IMG/VR virus record: IMGVR_UViG_3300037189_002988 | Location: 16,722 to 80,721 of that record | Reading direction: 5' to 3' (one strand) | DNA length: 64,000 nt | Source of the DNA: a virus | Shown: positions 8,153 to 15,514 of the stretch, one piece after another | Position numbering within the stretch: position 1 is the stretch's first letter | Layout of the letters: every line of letters starts with the position of its first letter | Position numbers and translations under genes: made by a program | The notes under the pieces: model-generated | Database searches by the model: none | What the model saw: only the letters and a program-made list of their open reading frames with translations | Told to the model about the DNA's origin: nothing

Positions 8153-9085
8153 ATGGCAGGTCAATTTTTAAGTGATGCATCTGGATACGGTGCTACAGAA
8201 TTTGATACAAAGATTCCCTCACTAAACGATCAAGCAAATATCGTAGAGGCTTTTAAACTTTATCACTATGGACTAGATAACTATACAGGTGCAGAAGCAC
8301 CAGCAGCAGACAGCATCCACGCTCATTTATCAGACTTTAACACAAGACTAGAATTACAAGAAAGCACACCATCTGGCGGTGGAGTTGTTCAAACAGCAAT
8401 TCCTCATTTACTAGTTAGAGCAGATAATACAACAACTATTCTTCCAGAAGGATACATCTGGGTTGATCAAGATGGAACAGTTCCAAGTGTTACAGCCGCT
8501 GGAGTTGTATCATACTTAAATGATGAACCATCACCAGCAACACATGGTCAAGTTTGGATTGACAAAGACTACAATATTGCACCAGTAAATATTTCAGCAT
8601 ATGCACCTACTGCAAATCCTACTTTTACAGGAACAGTAATTGCTCCAACACTAAACTCAACAACTTTAACAGCAACAACAGCAAACTTAACAAACTTAAC
8701 AGTTACTGGAGCAGCAAACATTGCTGAAGTTACAGAAACTGTAAACACCTTGTCATTTGTATCTGGCTCAGTAACTGGAAATTATAATGATAGTGCAATT
8801 TTTTACACATCATCAGGAACAATTGCAAACTTTGGAGTAATTCTTACAAACATTCCAACAACAAATAATAGAGTAACAACAATGTCATTTATGATAACTC
8901 AAGCATCAACTGGATATATTCCAAATGCAATAAGTGTTAACGGATCAAATCAAACAATTAGATGGGTTGGTGGAACCGCTCCAACTCCAACAAGTTCTGT
9001 AGGGAAAATTGATATCTTCATATTTTCACTTTTAAGAATATCCGATTCTTGGATAGTTCTTGGAAGTTCTAATTTAAATATTTAA
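8153..9085 (+). CDS. Tail fibre module protein with a duplicated C-terminal beta domain, longer copy
   Basis: 310 residues, ribosome site GAAGGTGA. Residues 1-70 (AGQFLSDASGYG, LNDQANIVEAFKLYHYG) are a segment found at the N-terminus of many phage fibre proteins. Residues 95-145 hold ILPEGYIWVDQDGTV and QVWIDKDYNI repeats. Residues 150-200 are a Thr/Ala/Asn-rich shaft, and the final 95 residues pair with those of the gene at 866-1435 (IPTTNN, QTIRWVGGTAPTPT, SDSWIVLGS). Followed nine bases later by a glycine-rich adhesin, as in the other copy. Interpreted as a full-length fibre of which 866-1435 is a short paralog. Confidence 0.65.
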   Translation: MAGQFLSDASGYGATEFDTKIPSLNDQANIVEAFKLYHYGLDNYTGAEAPAADSIHAHLSDFNTRLELQESTPSGGGVVQTAIPHLLVRADNTTTILPEGYIWVDQDGTVPSVTAAGVVSYLNDEPSPATHGQVWIDKDYNIAPVNISAYAPTANPTFTGTVIAPTLNSTTLTATTANLTNLTVTGAANIAEVTETVNTLSFVSGSVTGNYNDSAIFYTSSGTIANFGVILTNIPTTNNRVTTMSFMITQASTGYIPNAISVNGSNQTIRWVGGTAPTPTSSVGKIDIFIFSLLRISDSWIVLGSSNLNI

Positions 9086-9094
9086 GGAAAACCT

Positions 9095-9874
9095 ATGCCA
9101 ATATTATCATCATTCAGTGGCTCTAGGGGCGTAACAGGAAGACAACAACAAAGTCCATTTACCGCAACTGGTGGAACAATGACAGAAGCCACTATTAGTG
9201 GAACAATATATAAAGTTCATACATTTACAACTAGCGGAATTTTTCAAGTTTTAAGCGGTAAATCAGATATTAGTTATTTAGTAATTGCAGGTGGTGGATC
9301 AGGTGGTGGTCCAAATACTAACTTTGGTGGATCAGGTGGTGGTGGAGGTGCTGGAGGTTTACTACAAGGATCAGCATCTAATATAACACCTGCTTCATAT
9401 ACAGTTACAGTTGGAAATGGTGGAACATCAGTACCAAGTTCTGGAGGTATATCATCTATTTCTGGAATTGTAAGTACAGTTGGTGGAGGTCATGGTGGTA
9501 GAGGAGACGGTGTTTATAGCGGAACTACTGGTGGATCTGGTGGAGGTGCTGGACGAGGAACTGGTGCAGGAAGTGGTACTTCTGGACAAGGACATGCTGG
9601 AGGTGCTGCTCAATATTTAAGTTGGGGTGCTGGTTCAGGTGGAGGTGCTGGAGGTGCTGGTATTCAAGGTGGAGGAGATCTTTCTTCTCAACCAGGTGGA
9701 GCAAGTGTTACTATAAACTTTAATGGAACTTCAACAGAATATGCTAGAGGTGGTGCTGGAGGATCAAGAGACAGTGGAGGTACTACATACCTTGGTGAAA
9801 ATACTGGTGCAGGTGGCGGTGGCGGTGCTGCTGGAAGATCTGGTATTGTTATGATAAGATATGTTAAACCATAA
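9095..9874 (+). CDS. Glycine-rich adhesin-like tail tip protein, copy 3
   Basis: 259 residues, ribosome site AGGAAAA. It has the paralog signature: YKVHTFTTSGIF near residues 38-49, LVIAGGGSGGG at the start of the Gly-rich body, many GGGAGG tracts, EYARGG near residue 214 (matching EYGRGG of copy 1), and the terminal GRSGIVMIRY. Copies 1 and 3 share more of these features than copies 2 and 4, matching the fact that both follow the same type of partner gene. Receptor-binding role inferred. Confidence 0.7.
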   Translation: MPILSSFSGSRGVTGRQQQSPFTATGGTMTEATISGTIYKVHTFTTSGIFQVLSGKSDISYLVIAGGGSGGGPNTNFGGSGGGGGAGGLLQGSASNITPASYTVTVGNGGTSVPSSGGISSISGIVSTVGGGHGGRGDGVYSGTTGGSGGGAGRGTGAGSGTSGQGHAGGAAQYLSWGAGSGGGAGGAGIQGGGDLSSQPGGASVTINFNGTSTEYARGGAGGSRDSGGTTYLGENTGAGGGGGAAGRSGIVMIRYVKP

Positions 9875-9882
9875 GGAAAAAT

Positions 9883-10131
9883 ATGAATTATAAATTTAAA
9901 CCACTAAGCCCTATTGCAGAAAATAGTGGGGTTGTAAAAAAGGTAGATCTTGGAACTCATTATTCAACCTTTATAAGTCCATTTGATTTTGAAGTAGATG
10001 AATCTAATGATATGTATGTATGTGGAAAAGAATATAGCATTAATGAATCAAAAGCCGAAGAACTATTCTTATCTGGATATGGACATTTTTTAGACCCAGC
10101 ATTTATTCAAGATATTGAAGAAGAAGTTTAA
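9883..10131 (+). CDS. Hypothetical small acidic protein
   Basis: 82 residues, AAGGAAAA just before the ATG. The C-terminus is strongly acidic (IQDIEEEV). I do not recognise the family. It contains YVCGKEYSINESKAEELFLSGYGHFLDP, which looks like a compact alpha/beta domain. The stop codon overlaps the stop of the minus-strand carbamoyltransferase by four bases, so the two genes converge with no room for a terminator between them. Position suggests the last gene of a fibre operon. Confidence 0.5.
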   Translation: MNYKFKPLSPIAENSGVVKKVDLGTHYSTFISPFDFEVDESNDMYVCGKEYSINESKAEELFLSGYGHFLDPAFIQDIEEEV

Positions 10132-11678
10132 AACAATAATCCTTTTTTAGGAAACCAAATAGCATCTAATGCTGTAGATCTTAATACATTAATAGCCTCT
10201 TCTGGAGTTTCAACTAATGGCATTCCTGCTGTATTAAAACTAGTATTTAATAATATTCCTATACCAGTATTTTTCTTAAACTCTTTTAATAGTTCGTAGA
10301 TATGTCCTGAGTTAACTGTTTGAATTCTAGAAGTATTATCAACATGAACAACAGATGGAATCATAGAAGATACCCCATCTTTACATTTATAAGCAACAGT
10401 CATATATTCATTCTTAGTATCACTATTTGTATGAAAGTATTCTTGAAAATCTTCTTCTAGCATTACTGCACCAAATGGTCTATACCATTCTCTATTCTTT
10501 ATTTTGTTTACAATATCTTTACCATCTTTGTTTCTTGGGTCAAATAGTATTGATCTATTTCCTAATGCTCTAGGTCCAGCCTCGGATTTACCATTAAAGA
10601 CACCAATAGTTTTTTGATCTAGTAAAATTTTAACAATATCAGCATATAAGGCGTTTACTGTATTAATATCTAGGTCATAGTCAAATCCTTGAAAAAAGGT
10701 ATCTTTTAGGGGATATATAGACTTGTCTAAGGTCATATCCCTATAAACATTCATTGCAGCACCAATACTATTTCCACTATCGTCAGCAATTGGTTCAAAA
10801 TAAAAATTAATACCCTCACAATTTTCAAGGTAGTAATTATTTGCTATTACATTTAAACCATACCCACCAGTAATACATACATTGTTAATACCAGTTTCTT
10901 TGGTAAATTTTTTTATAAGTTTTAGTACCTGCTCTTGTGTTTGCTTTTGGACTTGATGTGCATAATCGGCATAAGGTTGATAGTTTTCTTTTGTAACACC
11001 GTCTACTCTAATGTTTTTATTCTTCTTTAGTATAGATACGCTTGTATCAAATCTATCCATAAGTAAACCTTCAAAAAGATGATTTTTAACTTTGCCATCT
11101 TCATAAAAGAAATCATCTGACTTGGATGAGTTTCCGTATGACGACAGTCCCATAGTTTTTCCATTCTCTAAAGGATGTTGACCAATAAGGGTAGTGGCTG
11201 ATTCATATACCTTTACAATTCCTAAACCATTATTATCCCAATATCTTTTATGCAGCGTCTTAAATACGCTAGGATATTCTGCTACTAAAACAGTTTCACA
11301 TTCATGACCTTTATTATTAACATAAGATCCATTTCTATCAACTATGATTACAAGACTTTTTTCAAACCCACTATTATAAAATGCCAAAGAAGCGTGTTGC
11401 TGATGGTGCATATGAGAAAGACTTAATATATCTTTTGAATACATTTTTGAAAGGTATGTAGATAGATAACTATCATAGTTATTATAGAATGGATTAGCAA
11501 CTACTATATGGTCTATAGAATTCTTATATCTATCTTTTACTATATCTAAAGATTTCCAGGGATACATGTCCCTTTTTACACCAGTAAATCTTTCTTCTTT
11601 ATAAAATTCTTTTACTTTGCCATTTTCTACAAGTGCAACTGAACTATCGTGCATAGAACTTACACCTAAAATTATCAT
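10128..11678 (-). CDS. Carbamoyltransferase of the NodU/CmcH/TobZ family
   Basis: 516 residues, close to the usual size of the family. Enzymes of this family transfer a carbamoyl group from carbamoyl phosphate through a carbamoyl-adenylate to a hydroxyl of a sugar or similar acceptor. Visible motifs: N-terminal ILGVSSMHDSS (residues 3-13), the metal-binding HHQQH at 91-95, ITGGYGLN and the YFEPIADDSG region in the centre, and the signature GPRALGNRSILFDPR near residues 366-380, followed by YRPFGA and the C-terminal LNTSFN. Both domains are complete. It is expressed from its own minus-strand promoter, alone among plus-strand fibre genes. Likely substrate: a glycan of the virion or host envelope; DNA base carbamoylation is possible but no base-modifying partner is visible in the window. 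Confidence 0.88.
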   Translation of the reverse strand: MIILGVSSMHDSSVALVENGKVKEFYKEERFTGVKRDMYPWKSLDIVKDRYKNSIDHIVVANPFYNNYDSYLSTYLSKMYSKDILSLSHMHHQQHASLAFYNSGFEKSLVIIVDRNGSYVNNKGHECETVLVAEYPSVFKTLHKRYWDNNGLGIVKVYESATTLIGQHPLENGKTMGLSSYGNSSKSDDFFYEDGKVKNHLFEGLLMDRFDTSVSILKKNKNIRVDGVTKENYQPYADYAHQVQKQTQEQVLKLIKKFTKETGINNVCITGGYGLNVIANNYYLENCEGINFYFEPIADDSGNSIGAAMNVYRDMTLDKSIYPLKDTFFQGFDYDLDINTVNALYADIVKILLDQKTIGVFNGKSEAGPRALGNRSILFDPRNKDGKDIVNKIKNREWYRPFGAVMLEEDFQEYFHTNSDTKNEYMTVAYKCKDGVSSMIPSVVHVDNTSRIQTVNSGHIYELLKEFKKNTGIGILLNTSFNTAGMPLVETPEEAINVLRSTALDAIWFPKKGLLF

Positions 11679-11684
11679 TTGACA

Positions 11685-11713
11685 AGTATATCAACTAAGG
11701 CTTATTTAATCAA
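11685..11713 (-). promoter_or_regulatory. Minus-strand promoter of the carbamoyltransferase gene
   Basis: Read on the minus strand: TTGATT (11708-11713), a 17-base spacer, then TATACT (11685-11690) with an upstream TGA giving an extended -10. Only six bases separate the -10 from the ATG at 11678, so transcription would start at or next to the start codon, giving a leaderless message. The same TTGATT-17-TATACT pair precedes the minus-strand transglycosylase gene. Confidence 0.65.
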
Positions 11714-11725
11714 TAGTGCATCTAC

Positions 11726-11755
11726 TTGACACCACTTGGATAATAGGTGTATAAT
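11726..11755 (+). promoter_or_regulatory. Strong plus-strand promoter of the putative holin gene
   Basis: TTGACA (11726-11731), 18-base spacer, TATAAT (11750-11755). It diverges from the carbamoyltransferase promoter in the same intergenic space. The ATG at 11785 follows after 29 bases with AGGAGG in between. Confidence 0.75.
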
Positions 11756-11784
11756 TTTACCTATGTTCTAAAAGGAGGACATTA

Positions 11785-12030
11785 ATGGAATCAGTACTAA
11801 ATAAGAAGGTTCTTAGTTCAGCATTGAACGCCTTCGTAATCGCACTAGTAACACAATTTGTTGATTCAGGAGCAGATGTATCTGCTCTTACAGGTGATGC
11901 TCTAGGCACCATCTTGAATTCAGCAGTTGCTGCAGCAGCATGGGTTGTAATCCGTGCAGTTAATCCAAAAGATACTAAGTTTGGTATCGGTGCAGTAGCA
12001 GATAAGGTTGCTGCAAAGAAAAAGAAATAA
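11785..12030 (+). CDS. Putative holin (two-helix small membrane protein)
   Basis: 81 residues with an ideal ribosome site (AAAGGAGG). Two hydrophobic segments are visible, about residues 9-26 (VLSSALNAFVIALVTQF) and 41-58 (GTILNSAVAAAAWVVIRA), separated by a short acidic loop, then NPKDTKFG and a lysine-rich tail ending KKKK. This size, topology and charged tail fit small holins such as the r1t-like type of Gram-positive phages. The gene stands alone between a consensus promoter and a strong terminator, suggesting independent, high-level timing control. No endolysin is adjacent; lysozyme-like and M23 genes lie elsewhere in the window. Other small membrane proteins cannot be excluded. Confidence 0.5.
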   Translation: MESVLNKKVLSSALNAFVIALVTQFVDSGADVSALTGDALGTILNSAVAAAAWVVIRAVNPKDTKFGIGAVADKVAAKKKK

Positions 12031-12045
12031 GCATTTAAAAACATT

Positions 12046-12076
12046 GGGGGTTGCTTAAAAGGCAGCCCCCTTTTTT
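12046..12076 (+). terminator. Rho-independent terminator after the putative holin gene
   Basis: GGGGGTTGC pairs with GCAGCCCCC across a seven-base loop, followed directly by TTTTTT (12071-12076). This is the clearest intrinsic terminator in the window. Confidence 0.85.
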
Positions 12077-12077
12077 A

Positions 12078-12086
12078 TGTTATAAT
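12078..12086 (+). promoter_or_regulatory. Extended -10 promoter box (TGTTATAAT)
   Basis: TGTTATAAT begins two bases after the terminator T-run and restarts transcription into the fibre genes; the ATG at 12112 follows after 25 bases with GGAGGG between. Confidence 0.6.
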
Positions 12087-12111
12087 TAAAAACATGGAGG
12101 GCTTATAAAAT

Positions 12112-12756
12112 ATGCCTTTAAGATTAGTCACAAATAAAGCACTTACAGACAATGTAGCAACACTCACTACATCAGCAAGTCATAGCCTATCAGCAGGCAC
12201 ATACATTACAATTAGTGGTGTAGATTCAACATTTAATGGATCCTATACAGTAACAGGAACTCCAACAACAACAAGTTTTACTTATGCAAAGACAGCAACA
12301 AATGTTCCTTCAGCAGTTGTGTCACCATCAGGTAGTGCAATTTATGCAACTATAGATGATACAGGAAGACCAGCATATATGTACGATGCTGGAACAGATA
12401 CTTGGTTTGCAGTTGCAGGAAAAGTAGATACTGGAAGAAATTATACTTGGACAGGAACACATACATTTTCTGCACCAGTTTCAGCATCAGACACATTTAC
12501 TGTCAATGCTCAACTTAGATCAACTTCAGCAAGTGTTTCTGGAGCCTTAACAGTCTCTGGAGATGTTGTTGCTAAAAAAGGTATAAATGCTTTTGCTAAT
12601 ACAACTGCAAGAGACGCAGCAATTCCTTCTCCAACTGTTGGTACAATAGTATATATCACTGCATTAAACCAACAACTAGTGTGGAATGGCACAGCCTGGA
12701 TAGCAATTGAAGGCGGCAGTGGCATGGAAGACATATTTTTAATGATGGGGGCATAA
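12112..12756 (+). CDS. Tail fibre protein preceding the fourth adhesin module
   Basis: 214 residues. The first 60 residues (LTTSASHSLSAGTYITISG, FNGSYTVTG) form a small beta unit like the one visible at the left edge of the window. YMYDAGTDTWFAVAG near residue 85 is a fibre cap motif. The centre is a Thr/Ser/Ala-rich shaft (FTVNAQLRSTSASVSG), and residues 160-200 (NTTARDAAIPSPTVGTIVYI, LVWNGTAWIAI) are a unit common at phage fibre ends. It begins the module whose later members are 12757, 13086 and 13832; the next gene follows without a gap. Structural fibre role is likely. Confidence 0.6.
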   Translation: MPLRLVTNKALTDNVATLTTSASHSLSAGTYITISGVDSTFNGSYTVTGTPTTTSFTYAKTATNVPSAVVSPSGSAIYATIDDTGRPAYMYDAGTDTWFAVAGKVDTGRNYTWTGTHTFSAPVSASDTFTVNAQLRSTSASVSGALTVSGDVVAKKGINAFANTTARDAAIPSPTVGTIVYITALNQQLVWNGTAWIAIEGGSGMEDIFLMMGA

Positions 12757-13086
12757 ATGGCTAGAAGTTATAAAGTCCTAGGACAAAATAATCCTGCTGC
12801 AACAACAGCAACAACTTTGTACACAGTACCAGGAGCAACACAATCTGTACTATCAACAATATCAGTTTGTAATTTTGCAAATACTGCTGCTACATATCGT
12901 ATTGCAATTAGACCTGCTGGCGAAACATTGGCAAACAAACACTATGTTGCATACGATTCATCACTACCAGCAAACGATACTGCAGTATTAACATTAGGAT
13001 TAACAATGAATACAACAGATATTCTTACAGTATACGCATCAACAGCATCTGTATCATTTGGAGTATTTGGTTCGGAGATTTCCTAA
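12757..13086 (+). CDS. Small beta-rich adhesin partner, copy 2
   Basis: 109 residues, paralog of 3719-4054: TTLYTVPGATQSV against TTLYSVPASTQTV, SVCN, YRIAIRPAGE, ANKHYVAYD, and DILTVYASTASVSFGV at the end. It begins right after the stop of the fibre gene and shares one base (TAATG) with the glycine-rich gene downstream, the same arrangement as in copy 1. The conservation of both sequence and order suggests that the protein acts with the adhesin, for example as trimerisation base or folding partner; that is inference. Confidence 0.65.
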   Translation: MARSYKVLGQNNPAATTATTLYTVPGATQSVLSTISVCNFANTAATYRIAIRPAGETLANKHYVAYDSSLPANDTAVLTLGLTMNTTDILTVYASTASVSFGVFGSEIS

Positions 13087-13832
13087 TGGCAATATCAACA
13101 GTTGCAAATACATTACTAAGTAATAATGCAAAATCTAATAGAAGTAATAAATTTGCAAAAGTAACCGCTAGTGGAGGTACTGAAACTACTGGTGGTGGAT
13201 ATAAGGTTCATACATTTACTAGTAGTTCTACTTTTAACGTAACAGTTGGTGGACCAGTGGAAGTTTTTGCAATTGGTGGAGGTGCAGGTGGTGGACACGG
13301 ACAGTGTGGTACAGGTGGTGGAGCAGGCGGTGTTCAGTTTGTTGCAAATCAACAGTTTATATCAAACTCCTCTTACACAGTAACAATTGGAAATTTTGGT
13401 GGTACAAATAGTGGTGGTGGAAACACAACAATTGTTGGAACAAATGTTTCTATCACGGCAGGTGGTGGAGGTATTCCTACAACTGGAACTCCAGATAACT
13501 TTACAAACTCTGGTTCACAAGGACACGCTGGTGGTGCAGGTGCTGGTGGAAATACAGCAAGTTTAAGTGGTGGTCCTGGAAGACTTTATTTAGGAAATCA
13601 TTATGGTGGTGGCGGTGGAGCAGGTGGAAGAGATGAAGGTGGATGTGAAGGTTTTGCTAGAGCAGGTGGTACTGGTGGCGGAGGTACAGGAATTAATGGT
13701 GATGGAACTGGTGGAAGTGCTAGTGGTCACGGATCAGGTGGCGGCGGTGGCGGTAGAGTAAATCATCAAAATAGAAATACTCCAGGTGGAAATGGATCTT
13801 CTGGAATTGTAATTTTGAGGTATTTAATATAA
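13086..13832 (+). CDS. Glycine-rich adhesin-like tail tip protein, copy 4
   Basis: 248 residues. Family marks: YKVHTFTSSSTF near residues 39-50, EVFAIGGGAGGGHG, extensive GGGG tracts with interspersed His, Asn and Arg, and the end GSSGIVILRYLI. Unlike the other copies it has two cysteines in the Gly-rich part (GQCGTGGG near residue 76 and GGCEGF near 191). TAATG overlaps tie it to genes on both sides. Receptor recognition is inferred as for the other copies. Confidence 0.7.
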   Translation: MAISTVANTLLSNNAKSNRSNKFAKVTASGGTETTGGGYKVHTFTSSSTFNVTVGGPVEVFAIGGGAGGGHGQCGTGGGAGGVQFVANQQFISNSSYTVTIGNFGGTNSGGGNTTIVGTNVSITAGGGGIPTTGTPDNFTNSGSQGHAGGAGAGGNTASLSGGPGRLYLGNHYGGGGGAGGRDEGGCEGFARAGGTGGGGTGINGDGTGGSASGHGSGGGGGGRVNHQNRNTPGGNGSSGIVILRYLI

Positions 13833-14149
13833 TGGCTAACTTTGCAGTAATTGATTCAGAAAATATGGTTGTAAATATCGTAGCATCAGACTATGATTTT
13901 ATAGAAATTTTAAAACAACAAAACCCAGATCTTAAATATATTGAATATCATGATAATAATCATGCAACTCCTGGGTACCCATATAATCCAGAAAAAGAAA
14001 AGTTTTTATTACCACCATCATATTATTCATGGGTATTAAATGAAGAAAAATGGGAATACGAAGCACCAATTCCAATGCCAAATGATGGTAAATACTACAG
14101 TTGGGACGAAACACAAGTTACTTGGGTTGAAGTAACCCCAGTGGTATAA
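13832..14149 (+). CDS. Small fibre-associated protein (MANFAVI type), copy 2
   Basis: 105 residues, relative of the protein at 6553-6921. Shared features are the MANFAVID start, an early VVNIVA segment, YPYNPEKEKFLLPP, SWVLNEEKWEYEAPIPMPNDGKYYSWDE and a TWVEV end; the central GTWKQTSY part of copy 1 is missing. The start overlaps the end of the glycine-rich gene (TAATG), placing it last in that module. Probably an accessory fibre or assembly protein. Confidence 0.6.
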   Translation: MANFAVIDSENMVVNIVASDYDFIEILKQQNPDLKYIEYHDNNHATPGYPYNPEKEKFLLPPSYYSWVLNEEKWEYEAPIPMPNDGKYYSWDETQVTWVEVTPVV

Positions 14150-14150
14150 T
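14142..14150 (+). promoter_or_regulatory. Extended -10 promoter box (TGGTATAAT)
   Basis: TGGTATAAT includes the stop codon of the preceding gene and lies 15 bases before the ATG at 14166, with AAAGGAG between. Confidence 0.45.
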
Positions 14151-14165
14151 TTAAAAGGAGAAACA

Positions 14166-14369
14166 ATGGCAACAATAAATGATAGCATAGGGAAATTAGC
14201 AAGAGTTTACGACTCTGCAACTGACACTTGGGTTCCTCTAATTGGTGCACCAGCACCACACACACATGATTTATCCAGTTTAGGATTAGTAATTATAACT
14301 AACCCACAAAATGGTCAAGTATTAAAATATAGTTCAAGTGCAAGTGCTTGGACTAATCAAAATCCATAA
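14166..14369 (+). CDS. Small tail-fibre-region protein
   Basis: 67 residues; ribosome site AAAGGAG. YDSATDTWVPLIG near the N-terminus and QNGQVLKYSSSASAWTNQ at the C-terminus are both of the type found at the end of phage fibre proteins, where a short V-L-x-Y-x-x-x-x-x-x-W unit is common. PHTHDLSSLG in the middle resembles histidine-containing trimeric fibre turns. It may be a separately encoded fibre tip or a remnant of a longer fibre gene. Confidence 0.45.
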   Translation: MATINDSIGKLARVYDSATDTWVPLIGAPAPHTHDLSSLGLVIITNPQNGQVLKYSSSASAWTNQNP

Positions 14370-14398
14370 TTGACATAAAGTCATTACCCTGATATAAT
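14370..14398 (+). promoter_or_regulatory. Consensus promoter of the glycosyltransferase gene
   Basis: TTGACA (14370-14375), exactly 17 bases, then TATAAT (14393-14398), with TGA before the -10, so all consensus elements including the extended -10 are present. The ATG at 14423 follows after 24 bases. This is the best promoter match seen in the window. Confidence 0.85.
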
Positions 14399-14422
14399 TT
14401 ATTTAATTAAAGAAAGAGAATA

Positions 14423-15514
14423 ATGTCAAAACCTACCCTTTGTTATTTGACCTACGATTGGTCATGGGGAACTAAACCACTACAACCTAATGGCTGTGCA
14501 TGGTATCGATGCTTTCTTCCAATGGAAGAGTTAAAGAAAAAGGACTGGGAAGTTGGAATGGGATTTCCTGGATTTCACCCAGAACACGGATTTGGATTAT
14601 TAATACCTGAATCAAAAGCAGTACATGGTTGGGATATTGTTGTATTAAAACTAATGATGTTAGATAGCATTGTTGAAAATATTCCAAAGGCTAAAGAGGC
14701 TGGTCAAAAAATAGTTATTGATATTGATGATCATCATGCTGGATTAGAACCAACAAATATGGCCTATATAGCAACAGATCCAAAAACTAATCCAAAAAAT
14801 AATAGAGAGCATTACTTTAAGTCAATGGACTTAGCAGATGCACTTATTACTTCAACTCCATTCCTACATGATTTTTATAAAAAGAAATATCCAGACAAAC
14901 CAATATATCTTGTTCGTAATGCTGTAGATCTACAATACTTTGGAATGAGAAAAGATAAGTCTGGAGCATTTCCAACAGTTGGGTGGGTTGGTGCAACACC
15001 TTGGCGTTCAAGTGATTTAGAAACACTTAATCCTTTTGTAGGAGAATTTATTGAAAAGAATAATCTTAGATTCCATCACTCTGGATCTATTATTAATGCT
15101 CCAACAGTTCAAGAACAAATGGGTATTCCTGTAAAAAGTTTTTCATCTCAACCAATGAAGCCAATATTAACATATAAAGAACTATTTAATAGAATCGACA
15201 TCGGACTAGTTCCATTAAATGAGGTTGAGTTTAATCGTGCAAAATCTTTTATTAAAGGACTTGAATACGCTGCTGCTGGAATACCATTTATTGCAGAGGA
15301 CATGGAAGAATACTCACATCTTTATAATGAATACGGAATAGGCAGGGTAGCAAAAACAAAAGACCAATGGCTATCTCATTTAGAAGATTTAAAGAATCCT
15401 AAGACAAGAAATATTGAAAGACAAAATAACTATAAATTAATAAAACAATTCCACAGTATGGAAGTAAGAGGGGAAGACTGGGATAAAGTTTTTAGAGAGA
15501 TTAGAGAACTTTAG
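14423..15514 (+). CDS. GT-B fold glycosyltransferase (GT4-like)
   Basis: 363 residues. The N-terminal half has an acceptor-type Rossmann pattern (DIVVLKLM, IVIDIDDHHAG near residues 97-107, VRNAVDLQYFG near 172). The C-terminal half carries FPTVGWVGATPW near 192-203 (start of the nucleotide-sugar domain), DIGLVPLNE and KGLEYAAAGIPFIAED near 279-294, the Glu-containing motif that contacts the donor in GT4 enzymes. No membrane segment is seen. It would move a sugar from an activated donor to an unknown acceptor such as a virion protein, a host envelope glycan or modified DNA. It has its own strong promoter and converges with the transglycosylase gene, their stops overlapping by four bases. Confidence 0.8.
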   Translation: MSKPTLCYLTYDWSWGTKPLQPNGCAWYRCFLPMEELKKKDWEVGMGFPGFHPEHGFGLLIPESKAVHGWDIVVLKLMMLDSIVENIPKAKEAGQKIVIDIDDHHAGLEPTNMAYIATDPKTNPKNNREHYFKSMDLADALITSTPFLHDFYKKKYPDKPIYLVRNAVDLQYFGMRKDKSGAFPTVGWVGATPWRSSDLETLNPFVGEFIEKNNLRFHHSGSIINAPTVQEQMGIPVKSFSSQPMKPILTYKELFNRIDIGLVPLNEVEFNRAKSFIKGLEYAAAGIPFIAEDMEEYSHLYNEYGIGRVAKTKDQWLSHLEDLKNPKTRNIERQNNYKLIKQFHSMEVRGEDWDKVFREIREL

